Assembly: GCF_029543155.1 (NCBI RefSeq)
Contig: NZ_JARQXA010000001.1
Location: 992,001-1,056,000, forward strand
Reading direction: 5' to 3'
Source of the DNA: Sphingomonas sp. HITSZ_GF
GTDB lineage: Bacteria; Pseudomonadota; Alphaproteobacteria; Sphingomonadales; Sphingomonadaceae
DNA length: 64,000 nucleotides
A program made the translations under genes and the position numbers. Within the stretch, counting starts at the first letter, position 1, and every line of letters starts with the position of its first letter. Shown here one piece after another: positions 52,742 through 63,140 of the stretch. The notes beneath the pieces were generated by a model. The model searched no databases. It saw only the letters and a program-made list of their open reading frames with translations, and was not told the DNA's origin.

Positions 52742-53408
52742 ATTTGAGCCCCATCGCCTCGAGCTTGCCGCGCATGTCATAGATGTCGAGGCCGAGCTCA
52801 CCCGCCGCCAGCCGCTTGCGCTTACCTTCCTCGGCCGCTTCGCGCGCCTGGGCCTTTTCGAGCACTGCCGCGGCGTCGGCGCGCTTGACCACGCAGACGC
52901 CGTCATCGTCGGCGACGATCACATCGCCCGCCTCGATCGCGGCGCCGGCGCAGACAATCGGCACATTGACCGAACCGAGCGTCGCCTTGACCGTCCCTTG
53001 TGCGAACACCGCGCGCGACCAGACAGGAAAGGCCATCGCGGTAAGATCGCGCACGTCCCGCACGCCGGCGTCGATCACCAGTCCCTGGCAACCCCGCGCC
53101 ATCGCCGACGTGGCGAGCAGGTCTCCGAAATAACCGTCGAGGCAGGGCGAAGTCGGTGCGAGGACGAGGATGTCGCCCTCCTTCAGCTGCTCGATCGCCA
53201 CATGCACCATCCAGTTGTCGCCGGGCGGTGCCGAGATCGTCACCGCCGAGCCGGCGATGCGCGCGCCGGGATAGATGGGGCGCATATGAGGTGCGAGCAG
53301 GCCGATGCGCCCCTGCGCCTCGTGCACCGTGGCGACGCCGGCATGCGCCAGCCCCGCGATCACCGCCGGATCGGCGCGCTCGATATTCTGGACGACTTTC
53401 CCGGCCAT
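52734..53408 (-). CDS. ligK: 4-carboxy-4-hydroxy-2-oxoadipate aldolase
   Basis: 224 residues of the RraA-like class II aldolase fold. LigK splits CHA to pyruvate and oxaloacetate and can decarboxylate oxaloacetate. The substrate loop [12 protein letters not shown] and the metal/arginine segment [12 protein letters not shown] (Arg and Asp of the R-D pair) are present. AGGAG lies six bases before ATG 53408. It heads the minus-strand ligK-ligU-ligI unit, divergent from ligR. Confidence 0.94.
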
Positions 53409-53485
53409 GCCGCTCTCCTGAATTGCTTCATGCTCGTCGCTAGGCAAGCCGCGGTGCCGCCAACAATTCACATTGCAGGCCAGCG

Positions 53486-53500
53486 ATAAGTTTTTGCTAT
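53486..53500 (+). promoter_or_regulatory. Candidate LysR-type box between ligK and ligR
   Basis: ATA at 53486-53488 and TAT at 53498-53500 give a T-N11-A motif (T487, A499) with dyad ends, 9 bases before the ligR ATG. In the 101-base divergent spacer this is a plausible LigR site for autocontrol and for ligK control. Confidence 0.45.
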
Positions 53501-53509
53501 TGGTGCACC

Positions 53510-54706
53510 ATGGAACTCGAGCCGTTCGATCTCAATTTGCGCCACCTGCGCGCGCTCTCGGCGATAATGGCGCGCGGCAGCATGAGCGCGGCCGCCGAAG
53601 CCGTCGGCCTGTCGCAGCCCGCGCTGACCCAAGGCATCGCCAAGATTGAGACTCGGCTGGGGATAGCGCTGTTCGAGCGCCACGCCGACGGGATGACTGC
53701 AACCGCCGAGGGGCAATTACTCGCCGAGCGGAGCGACGCCGCGATCATACATCTCGCTCAGTCAGGGCGCAGCGGCGCGCGCGGCTTTGTCCGGCCCGAG
53801 CTGTTGATGACCAGTACCCAGCTGCGCGCCTTCCTGGCATTCGCCGATGCGGGCGGCTTCGCGCGCGCCGCGACCGCGACCGGCCTATCGCAGCCGGCGC
53901 TGCACCGCGCGGTGCGCGAGATCGAGCAGATTTGCGGGTACCCGCTGGTCGAAAGACGTGGGCGCGGCGTTGCGCTGACCGCTGCGGGCACCCGGCTCGC
54001 GCGCGGCGTGCGGCTCGCGCGGAGCGAACTGGTGGCGGCGCTGGCCGAAGTACTCGGGGAAGAAACGGCGCCGGGCGGCAGTCTGGCGATCGGTGCGATG
54101 CCGCTCTCGCGCGCCCTTATCCTGCCCCGCGCCATCGCCCGTTTCACCGCCGAGTATCCGCGCGTGCGAATCGATGTGGTCGAAGGGTCCTGGCGCGAAC
54201 TGATCGATCCACTGCTCGACGGCGTCCTCGACCTCACCGTGGGCGCGCTGCGCGACGAGCCGCCGCGCGGTGTGGCGCAACTGCCGCTGCTGGTCGACCG
54301 GCTGGTGGTGATCGGCCGCGCCGGCCACCCGCTCGCAGCCGAAGCGGCGCCGAGTCTCGACCGCCTCGCTGCCTATCCCTGGATCGTCGGCCAGGCGGGC
54401 ACACCGTTGCGGGGGCAATGGGAGGCATTGTTCACCGGACGCGACCTGCCACCCGCCCCGATCGAGTGCGGATCTGTGATGGTGATCCGCGAGGTGCTGC
54501 GCCAGAGCGACTTCCTCACGCTGCTTTCGCCCGACCAGATCGCGATAGAATCGGGCAACGGCATATTGGCGACGATCGGCCCGCCGCTGCCGCAGAGCAG
54601 CCGGACGATCGGGGTCAGCACTCGCGAAGGCTGGCGGCCGACCCGAGCGCAGGCGCGGTTCCTCGAATTGCTGCGCACCGCATCGGGAATTCCGGAAAAC
54701 CAATAG
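53510..54706 (+). CDS. ligR: LysR-family regulator with two N-terminal HTH domains
   Basis: 398 residues, about 100 longer than a normal LysR protein. Residues 8-85 form one winged HTH ([36 protein letters not shown]). Residues 101-180 form a second ([37 protein letters not shown]). The normal effector-binding domain follows ([17 protein letters not shown] onward). Its place, divergent from ligK and ahead of ligJABC, suggests it is the LigR-type activator of the protocatechuate genes. The name is by position and function; identity to the SYK-6 protein was not tested. Confidence 0.82.
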   Translation: MELEPFDLNLRHLRALSAIMARGSMSAAAEAVGLSQPALTQGIAKIETRLGIALFERHADGMTATAEGQLLAERSDAAIIHLAQSGRSGARGFVRPELLMTSTQLRAFLAFADAGGFARAATATGLSQPALHRAVREIEQICGYPLVERRGRGVALTAAGTRLARGVRLARSELVAALAEVLGEETAPGGSLAIGAMPLSRALILPRAIARFTAEYPRVRIDVVEGSWRELIDPLLDGVLDLTVGALRDEPPRGVAQLPLLVDRLVVIGRAGHPLAAEAAPSLDRLAAYPWIVGQAGTPLRGQWEALFTGRDLPPAPIECGSVMVIREVLRQSDFLTLLSPDQIAIESGNGILATIGPPLPQSSRTIGVSTREGWRPTRAQARFLELLRTASGIPENQ

Positions 54707-54760
54707 CACTCCGCCAAAACCGATTGGCCGCGCGCCGGGCGGGAGTGCCAGTCGGTCGGC

Positions 54761-55618
54761 ATGGAGAGAAGCATAGCCTATATCGGCTTCGGCGAGGCGG
54801 GCCGCGCCTTCGCCACGGGCCATGCGCCTGAGCTGCGCCTCTCCGCTTTCGATCTCAAGCGCGCCGCGATGCGCGACGCCTTTGCCGAAGCCCAGGTGGA
54901 AGACGCCGCGAGCGCCGAACAGGCACTGACCGGCGCCGAAGCCGTTCTCTCGCTCGTCACCGCCGACGAAGCGCTGCTCGCCGCCAATGACTATGCGCCA
55001 TATCTCGCCCCGGGCGCGCTCTGGATCGACATGAACAGCATCGCCCCCGACACCAAGCGCGCCGCCGCCCATGCGATCGAAGCCTCGGGCGGACGCTATG
55101 TCGATGTCGCGGTGATGGCGCCGGTCCATCCTGCCGGCCGGGCGGTACCGCTGCTGGTGAGTGGGCCGCATGCCGAGGCGGGCGCCGAGCTGCTCGAGGC
55201 GATGGGCTTCACCCATGTCCGCGTGATCGCCGGCGATATCGGCGCGGCATCCTCGGTGAAGATGATCCGATCGGTGATCGTGAAAGGGATCGAGGCGCTT
55301 ACCGCCGAATGCATGCTCGCCGCCGAGGCCGCGGGCGTGCGCGGCGAAGTGCTCGCCTCGCTCGATGCCAGCGACAAGCCAAAGCCCTGGGCCGAGCGCG
55401 CCGATTACAATCTCGACCGCATGCTCGTCCACGGCACCCGCCGCGCCGCCGAGATGGCGGAAGTGGTCAAGACGCTAGAGGCGCTCGGCATCGACGCGGC
55501 GATGACCCACGGCACCGTCCAGCGCCAGCGCGAAGCCGGCGCGATCGGCCAGGGCGCCCCGCACGGCCTCGACGCCAAGCTCCAACTGCTCCTCGATCGA
55601 AAGGCGAAGGCCGCGTGA
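54761..55618 (+). CDS. NAD(P)-binding 6PGDH-like / DUF1932 protein
   Basis: 285 residues. N-terminal Rossmann fold with IAYIGFGEAGRAFATG and a serine/threonine-rich active-site-like VSLVTADEALLAAN; the C-terminal half matches DUF1932, the helical domain of beta-hydroxyacid dehydrogenase relatives (IRSVIVKGIEALTAECMLAA). Its stop overlaps the ligJ start (GTGA), so it is part of the ligJABC operon. No step of the known pathway needs it; it may oxidise or reduce a side product. No strong ribosome-binding site is seen. Confidence 0.8.
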   Translation: MERSIAYIGFGEAGRAFATGHAPELRLSAFDLKRAAMRDAFAEAQVEDAASAEQALTGAEAVLSLVTADEALLAANDYAPYLAPGALWIDMNSIAPDTKRAAAHAIEASGGRYVDVAVMAPVHPAGRAVPLLVSGPHAEAGAELLEAMGFTHVRVIAGDIGAASSVKMIRSVIVKGIEALTAECMLAAEAAGVRGEVLASLDASDKPKPWAERADYNLDRMLVHGTRRAAEMAEVVKTLEALGIDAAMTHGTVQRQREAGAIGQGAPHGLDAKLQLLLDRKAKAA

Positions 55619-56636
55619 CCCTGATCATCGATTGCCACGGCCATTACACCACCGCGCCGGCCGCGCATAACGACTGGCGCGAGCTGCAAAAGGCCGCGTT
55701 CAAGGCCGGCGAGGCCGCGCCCGCCTATCCGGCGATCTCGGACGACGAGATTCGCGAAACGCTGGAGAAGAACCAGATCCGCCTGATCAAGGAACGCGGC
55801 GCGGACATGACGATCTTCAGCCCCCGCGCCTCGGCGATGGCGCCGCATGTCGGCGACGAGGGCGTCGCCAAGGGCTGGGCGCGGGCGAACAACGACCTGA
55901 TCGCGCGCTGCGTCGATCTCTATCCCGAGATCTTCGCCGGCGTCTGCATGCTGCCGCAGAATCCGCAGGCCGGGCTGGGCGGCTCGATCGAGGAGCTCGA
56001 GCGCTGCGTCACCGAACTCGGCTTTATCGGCTGCAACCTCAATCCCGATCCGGGCGGCGGCCATTTCACTGCACCACCGCTGACCGACCGCTTCTGGTAT
56101 CCCTTCTACGAGAAGATGGTCGAGCTCGACGTGCCGGCGATGATCCATGTCTCGGGCAGCTGCAATCCGGGGCTCCACGCGACCGGTGCCTATTATATCG
56201 CGGCGGACACGATCGCCTTCATGCAGCTGATCGAAGGCGATCTGTTCAAGGACTTTCCCACGCTGCGCTTCATCATCCCGCATGGCGGCGGCGCGGTGCC
56301 CTATCATTGGGGGCGCTATCGCGGGCTGGCGGACATGCTCAAGCAGCCAAGCCTTGACGGGCATCTGATGCACAATGTGTTCTTCGATACCTGCGTCTAT
56401 CACCAGCCGGGGATCAACCTGCTCGCCGAGGTGATCGACACCAAGAACATCCTGTTCGGCAGCGAGATGGTGGGTGCGGTGCGCGGGATCGATCCGCAGA
56501 CCGGGCAGTATTTCGACGACACCAAGCGCTATGTCGACGCGCTGCCGATCAGCGACGACCAGCGCCATGCGATCTTCGAGGGCAATGCCCGGCGCGTGTT
56601 CCCGCGGCTCGACGCCAGGCTGAAGGCACGCGGGCT

Positions 56637-56640
<4 letters not shown>
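55615..56640 (+). CDS. ligJ: 4-oxalomesaconate hydratase
   Basis: 341 residues, the length of SYK-6 LigJ. Amidohydrolase-2 fold with metal site IIDCHGHYTTAP (His8, His10), HGGGAVPYHWGR and the late FGSEMVG segment. It hydrates the LigU product to 4-carboxy-4-hydroxy-2-oxoadipate. The start is a GTG overlapping the previous stop. Its own stop overlaps the ligA GTG in the same manner. Confidence 0.94.
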
Positions 56641-57889
<1,249 letters not shown>

Positions 57890-57905
57890 TCCACGGAGAA
57901 GACAG

Positions 57906-58850
57906 ATGAAGATCGCACTCGCCGGCGCGGGCGCTTTTGGCGAAAAGCACCTCGACGGGCTCAAGAACATCGACGGCGTCGAAATCGTCAGCCTCGTCGA
58001 CCGCCGGCTGGAAGCCACGCGGGCTGTGGCGGACAAATATGGCATCGGCCATGCCACCACTGACCTTGCCGACAGCTTGGCGCGCGACGATGTCGATGCG
58101 GTGATCCTGTGCACGCCGACCCAAATGCATGCCGAACAGGCGATCCAGTGCCTCGAGGCCGGCAAGCACGTCCAGGTCGAGATCCCGCTCGCCGACAGCC
58201 TGGCCGATGCCGAGGCGGTGCTGGCGAAGCAGCAGGAGACCGGGCTGGTCGCGATGGTCGGCCATACGCGGCGTTTCAACCCGAGCCACCAGTATCTGCA
58301 CGCAAAGTTCGCGCGCGGCGAGGCGGCGGTCCAGCAGATGGACGTCCAGACCTATTTCTTCCGCCGCCAGAACATGAACGCCAAGGGTGAGGCGCGGTCG
58401 TGGACCGATCACCTGCTCTGGCACCACGCCGCGCACACGGTCGATCTGTTCGCCTATCAGGCCGGACCGATCGTCCAGGCCAATGCGATCCAGGGGCCGA
58501 TCCATCCCGAGCTCGGCATCGCGATGGACATGTCGATCCAGTTGAAGGCCGAGAGCGGGGCGATCTGCACGCTGTCGCTCAGCTTCAACAATGACGGGCC
58601 GCTCGGCACCTTCTTTCGCTACATCTGCGACAACGGCACCTGGATCGCGCGCTACGACGATCTGGTGACGGGCAAGGAAGAGCCGGTCGACCTGAGCGGC
58701 GTCGCGATCTCGAACAATGGCATCGAGCTGCAGGACCGCGAGTTCATCGCGGCGATCCGCGAAGGGCGCGAGCCCAACAGCTCGGTCGCGCAGGTGCTGC
58801 CCTGCTACCGCGTGCTCGACGCGCTCGATGCGCAGCTTGCGGGCAAGTAA
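57906..58850 (+). CDS. ligC: 4-carboxy-2-hydroxymuconate-6-semialdehyde dehydrogenase
   Basis: 314 residues, GFO/IDH/MocA-type oxidoreductase. Rossmann motif GAGAFGEKHL at 7-16, then a C-terminal dehydrogenase domain with TDHLLWHHAAHTVDLF. LigC oxidises the LigAB product with NADP to 2-pyrone-4,6-dicarboxylate. GGAG lies seven bases before ATG 57906. Length equals that of SYK-6 LigC within a residue. Confidence 0.95.
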   Translation: MKIALAGAGAFGEKHLDGLKNIDGVEIVSLVDRRLEATRAVADKYGIGHATTDLADSLARDDVDAVILCTPTQMHAEQAIQCLEAGKHVQVEIPLADSLADAEAVLAKQQETGLVAMVGHTRRFNPSHQYLHAKFARGEAAVQQMDVQTYFFRRQNMNAKGEARSWTDHLLWHHAAHTVDLFAYQAGPIVQANAIQGPIHPELGIAMDMSIQLKAESGAICTLSLSFNNDGPLGTFFRYICDNGTWIARYDDLVTGKEEPVDLSGVAISNNGIELQDREFIAAIREGREPNSSVAQVLPCYRVLDALDAQLAGK

Positions 58851-58883
58851 AGCGCGACCGGGAGCCTTACATATTCCGCGTAT

Positions 58884-58907
58884 TGCCCGTCAAGAAATGA
58901 CGGGGCA
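58884..58907 (+). terminator. Weak hairpin after ligC
   Basis: Stem TGCCCGTCA/TGACGGG-(G)-CA with a five-base AGAAA loop and one bulge, 33 bases after the ligC stop. No T run. It may end part of the lig transcript before the receptor gene; the rest of the 223-base gap shows no gene. Confidence 0.4.
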
Positions 58908-59073
58908 CCGAGCAGCCCGCCCATCACAAATTGGGGTCTCGATCACCTTACAAAATGTCCAAACGATTTTCATTTTTCGCCATCGCCTAAGCATGAACAA
59001 TACTTCAGGTTGGCTCTGCAGCGGTGGGCGCATGACGCCGAGATAAGGCCGCGCGGGGATAAGGAGAGGGGTG

Positions 59074-61551
59074 ATGCGCATGCGTTCGCGGCGACAATTC
59101 TACATGCTTGGATTCCTGGCTTCGACAGCGCTTTCGATGCCGATGGCCTATGCCCAGGAGGCACCTCAAGCGCCTGCGGAAAAGCCCGCCGACGCGGCGC
59201 AGGCTGTGAACGGTGACGAGATCATCGTCACCGCCAACAAGCGCGAAGAGCGGCTACAGGATGTGCCTGTCTCGATCAGCGCGATCAGCTCTGACTCGAT
59301 GGACAAGCTCGCGATCCAGACGCCCAAGGATTTCGGCCAGATCGCGCCGACGCTCAACTTCCAGGCGGCCGACGAGGCGCGCCTGTTCAACTTCTCGATC
59401 CGCGGCATCGGCACCGAGAGCTTCTCGGTGGGCGTCGAGCCTTCGGTCGCGACAATCGTCGACGGCGTCGTCTATACCCGCCCGGGCGCGGTGTTCGACG
59501 GGCTGGGCGATATCGAGCGCGTCGAAGTGCTCAACGGACCGCAAGGCACGCTCCAAGGCAAGAACGCCTCGGCTGGCGCGGTCAACATTGTCACCAAACG
59601 CCCGAACAAGCAGCAGTTCGAGGGCCGGATCGAAGGCACGCTCGCCGAGAACAACGAGTATGGCGGCACCCTGATGCTGACCGGGCCGATCTCGCCGACG
59701 CTCGCCTTCCGTGCCTTCGGCTACTATCATCATGAAGACGGCGTGGTGATCAATGTCGCCACCGGTGATCCCGTGAACAATGCCACCAGCTATGGCGGCA
59801 AGCTCAAGCTCGAATGGGAGCCGGCGCCGGGCGTGAACCTGCTACTCGCCGGCGACATCAGCCAGCGCGACGCCGATTGCTGCGGCGAACCGATCCGCGT
59901 TGCCGCGGCATCGGGCAACGTCACCGCCGCCTTCACCCACACGCCGGTCGGCCCCGACAACCGCTACGTCAATTTCGACACGGTGCAGGAAGGATATCAG
60001 AAGAATCGCGGCGCCTCGCTCGAGGCGAATTTCGAGATCGGCACGCACACGCTGACCTCGATCACCGCCTATCGCCAGTTCCGCGACTTCGCGATCCGCG
60101 ACCGGGACGGTACCAACGCGCCGTTCACCGGCGTGACGCCGCAACAGCTCTACAATGCGACGGTGCCCGGCATTTCCGCCGCCGACGCCACTGCGAGGCT
60201 CGATGCACTGCTGCTCAACCCGCTGAGCTTCGCCTGCCAGCGCGGCGTGTGCGGCGAGTCGAACAACCTGGAGATGAACAACACCTTCACGCAGGAGCTG
60301 CGCCTCACCTCGCCCACGGGAGGCGTCGTCGATTACATCGTCGGCCTCTATTATTACGACGCCTATACGCGGCGGAACCTGACGATCGGTGGCGTTCGCT
60401 CAAACATCGCCGGCAATGTCAGCTTCCCGACGCCGACCACCTACACGATCAATCGCGATACCGCCTATGTGCTCGCCGACATGATCACCCAAGTGAAGAA
60501 CACCAACAAGGCGGTGTTCGGCAACCTCAACGTCCACCCGGTCAAGGGTCTGACCCTGACGGGTGGCTTCCGCTATCTGCGCGACGAACTCTGGTGGCAT
60601 CACCAGCGCGTAACTGCGCCGAACGGCGATCATATCGGCAGCGTCGTCAATGTGAACGTCGCGGGCCAGCCCGCGCCGGGTGCCAATACCGGCACGCCGC
60701 AGTTCGACGTAATCCGCGATTTCGCCGACGACGAACTGATCGGCAAGCTCGGCATCAAGTACGATTTCACGCCCGATGTGATGGTCTATGCCAGCTGGGC
60801 CAAGGGCTATAAGGGACAGGCGGTCGATGCCGACATGTACCTGACCCAAGCAGGCTATGACGCCAGCCCGGTGGCGCCCGAGAAGTCGCGCTCCTGGGAA
60901 ATCGGTCTCAAGTCGCAATGGTTCGATCGCGCACTGACGGTGAACGTCACCGCCTATGACACCAAGTTCACCGGCTATCAGACTGCCTCGACCGGCACCG
61001 ACGGATCAGGCGCGCCGGTACTGCGTTCGGCAGGCGAGCTGTTTACCAAGGGCGTCGAAGGCGAGGTAGTGCTGCGCCCCGCGCGCAACCTGCGGCTTTC
61101 GGGCAATTTCCTGTTCTCCGACAACAAGTTCGGCGATCTGTTCGTCACGTCGACGCTCAATCTGAAGGGCGGTACCCCGCTCAATGCGCCGGCGACCAAA
61201 TGGGGCCTGGCCGGGAGCTATGACGTCGATCTCGGCAGCGACTGGGGACTGAACTTCACCAGCAACTATAACTGGACGTCGAAGACGCTGTTCACCAACC
61301 TCAACGACGCCACCAACCCCAATTCGGTGTGGCTGCGGCCGAGCTTCGGCGTGGCCAATGCGACGCTGACGCTCACCAGCCCGGAAAGCCGTTACAAGTT
61401 CAGCGTCTATGTGAAGAACCTGTTCAACGAGCATTATGTGGCGAGCCTTCGCCGCATCTCGGGATCGGTGGGCGGCGCCGGCGCAGTCGCACAAGCCCTG
61501 CCGCGTGACTTCGACCGCTATATCGGCGGCACTGTTTCGATAGGTTTCTGA
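59074..61551 (+). CDS. TonB-dependent receptor (lig cluster)
   Basis: 825 residues. Signal peptide to about 28 (STALSMPMAYAQ), TonB-box region EIIVTANKREERLQDVP, plug domain with NGPQGTLQGKNASAGAVNIV, barrel ending YIGGTVSIGF. AAGGAG at 59061-59066 places the start at ATG 59074 rather than the GTG three bases earlier. Position after ligC suggests uptake of protocatechuate or a related lignin aromatic. It shares only general family features with the receptor at 44-46 kb. Confidence 0.9.
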   Translation: MRMRSRRQFYMLGFLASTALSMPMAYAQEAPQAPAEKPADAAQAVNGDEIIVTANKREERLQDVPVSISAISSDSMDKLAIQTPKDFGQIAPTLNFQAADEARLFNFSIRGIGTESFSVGVEPSVATIVDGVVYTRPGAVFDGLGDIERVEVLNGPQGTLQGKNASAGAVNIVTKRPNKQQFEGRIEGTLAENNEYGGTLMLTGPISPTLAFRAFGYYHHEDGVVINVATGDPVNNATSYGGKLKLEWEPAPGVNLLLAGDISQRDADCCGEPIRVAAASGNVTAAFTHTPVGPDNRYVNFDTVQEGYQKNRGASLEANFEIGTHTLTSITAYRQFRDFAIRDRDGTNAPFTGVTPQQLYNATVPGISAADATARLDALLLNPLSFACQRGVCGESNNLEMNNTFTQELRLTSPTGGVVDYIVGLYYYDAYTRRNLTIGGVRSNIAGNVSFPTPTTYTINRDTAYVLADMITQVKNTNKAVFGNLNVHPVKGLTLTGGFRYLRDELWWHHQRVTAPNGDHIGSVVNVNVAGQPAPGANTGTPQFDVIRDFADDELIGKLGIKYDFTPDVMVYASWAKGYKGQAVDADMYLTQAGYDASPVAPEKSRSWEIGLKSQWFDRALTVNVTAYDTKFTGYQTASTGTDGSGAPVLRSAGELFTKGVEGEVVLRPARNLRLSGNFLFSDNKFGDLFVTSTLNLKGGTPLNAPATKWGLAGSYDVDLGSDWGLNFTSNYNWTSKTLFTNLNDATNPNSVWLRPSFGVANATLTLTSPESRYKFSVYVKNLFNEHYVASLRRISGSVGGAGAVAQALPRDFDRYIGGTVSIGF

Positions 61552-61612
61552 TCTTCCTCACGGGCCGCGGCGATGATGGCGTCGCGGCCCAACCTTTTTT
61601 CCCGGAGACCAA

Positions 61613-62077
61613 ATGAACGCGACAATCCGAACCGGCATCCTGGCGGGCCTCGCCGGCGGTATCATCATCTGGATCTATGAAGCGATCGTCTGGGTTGGCG
61701 TGCAGCACCTTCTGCCGCTGGCGGGCATCCCTTCCAACGCAGTCGGGCTGGTGTTTGGCAAAGCGACTCAGGCATCGCTCGGCCCCCTCGCCTATCTAAT
61801 CGGCACGGGCATCCATTTCTTCTTCTCCGCACTTTGGGGCGTGGGCTTCGCGCTGATCTGGCCCTGGTTCCGCCGGCGCGGGATCGAGGCGACGCTGGTG
61901 GCACTTGGTTACGCGGTGGTCGCTTGGATCGTCATGCACGTCGCCATCGCGATCGCGTCCGACAACCACCCGGACTATCTCGATCCGGTGGTCGTGATCG
62001 GCGGGTTCATGTCGCATTTCTTCTTCACGGTGCCGCTCGCGCTTATCGTCAAGCACCGATCGGCGGCACCAAACTGA
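61613..62077 (+). CDS. Small four-helix membrane protein of unknown function
   Basis: 154 residues with four hydrophobic segments (about 8-32, 58-82, 90-115, 125-147). It resembles uncharacterised DUF1440/YagU-like inner-membrane proteins in general pattern (GLAGGIIIWIYEAIVWVGVQ), but I am not sure of the family. GGAGA precedes the ATG. It follows the receptor gene by 61 bases and could be cotranscribed. Confidence 0.75.
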   Translation: MNATIRTGILAGLAGGIIIWIYEAIVWVGVQHLLPLAGIPSNAVGLVFGKATQASLGPLAYLIGTGIHFFFSALWGVGFALIWPWFRRRGIEATLVALGYAVVAWIVMHVAIAIASDNHPDYLDPVVVIGGFMSHFFFTVPLALIVKHRSAAPN

Positions 62078-62094
62078 GCAACACGCCGCCTGTT

Positions 62095-63024
62095 TTAGCC
62101 GCTCATCCCGCGCGTGCGCCGGAACTGCGACGGCGACTGGCCGATCTTCTTCGTGAAGAAGCGGCTGAAATAGGCGGCGTCGTCATACCCGAGCGCATAG
62201 GCGATCTCCGCGATGCTCAGCGAAGTATAGGCCAGGCAGCGCTTCGCCTCGGCCAGCGCGCGGTCGTGCAGGATCGACAGCGGTGCCATGCCGGTAGAAC
62301 CTCGGCAGGCCAGGCGAAGCTGCGCCTCGGTCATTCCCATCTCCGCGGCGAGTTCGGCAAGCGAAGGCTGGTCACGGAACCGTTCCTCGACCAGCGCAAG
62401 GAAGCGTTCGACAACCTCCGCGCGGCCCGAGGCTCCGAATTGCCCCTCCGCCGGCCGGTCGCGGAGCATCGCAAGCAGGATCTTGAGCAACAGCATCTCG
62501 GCGGCGATACGCTGGCCGGTGCGGGCTTCGACCAGTTCCTCGACCAGGCTCTTCAACCCGGCAGCGACCGACCGCCAGGCTGGCGGCGACATGGCGAAGG
62601 CACCAGCGGTCCGCAGGATTGGTTTCAATTCGGCAGCGCGTGTAAGCAAATCCGCCAGGTAGCTGTCCTCGAGTGTGAGGACCTTCCCGTCCGCGGGAGC
62701 ACGGTAGCGAAAGCTGTGCACATGAAAGATCGGAACGACGAGGACACAGGGCGCATCGAACTCGACCACGTCGCCATCTATCGTCATCGTGCCGCCACCC
62801 TTGGAGACGAAGACGAGCTGGGTGAATTTCGGATGCACATGCGGATCAATCGCCCAACCCTTTTCGCGCGCGCGACGCGCAAGCGGTTCGACGTTGAACA
62901 CCCAATCACGCTGCAGTGTCGGGTCGCCGTAAAGCGAATAGCGTGGCACCGGAATTGCGCCCGCGTTGCGCACGACGGGCGTGCCGCCGGCCGGAAAGTC
63001 CAAATCATTTTGACTTTCTACCAT
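62095..63024 (-). CDS. AraC-family regulator
   Basis: 309 residues. N-terminal cupin-like ligand domain (PHVHPKFTQLVFVSKGGGTM), C-terminal double HTH from about 205, ending in the signature IAEIAYALGYDDAAYFSRFF. Similar to PobR/HpaA-type regulators of aromatic acid genes. It is divergent from the second gallate dioxygenase gene across 116 bases, so it probably controls that gene. Convergent with the membrane-protein gene on its left. Confidence 0.88.
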   Translation of the reverse strand: MVESQNDLDFPAGGTPVVRNAGAIPVPRYSLYGDPTLQRDWVFNVEPLARRAREKGWAIDPHVHPKFTQLVFVSKGGGTMTIDGDVVEFDAPCVLVVPIFHVHSFRYRAPADGKVLTLEDSYLADLLTRAAELKPILRTAGAFAMSPPAWRSVAAGLKSLVEELVEARTGQRIAAEMLLLKILLAMLRDRPAEGQFGASGRAEVVERFLALVEERFRDQPSLAELAAEMGMTEAQLRLACRGSTGMAPLSILHDRALAEAKRCLAYTSLSIAEIAYALGYDDAAYFSRFFTKKIGQSPSQFRRTRGMSG

Positions 63025-63038
63025 CGCGTCACGCTAGC

Positions 63039-63057
63039 GCAGACCGCAAGTGCAGAC
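63039..63057 (+). promoter_or_regulatory. Candidate AraC operator direct repeat
   Basis: GCAGAC occurs at 63039-63044 and 63052-63057, 13 bases apart, in the spacer between the araC-type gene and the dioxygenase gene. The direct-repeat form suits AraC proteins, but spacing is shorter than two full turns. Weak evidence. Confidence 0.3.
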
Positions 63058-63140
63058 AATCGAAAGTGGCGCAGCCGAACGGGCGCACAACGCATCGCCC
63101 AGGCACCCGCGGTGTGCTGAGACAGGAAGAGACGGAAGCA

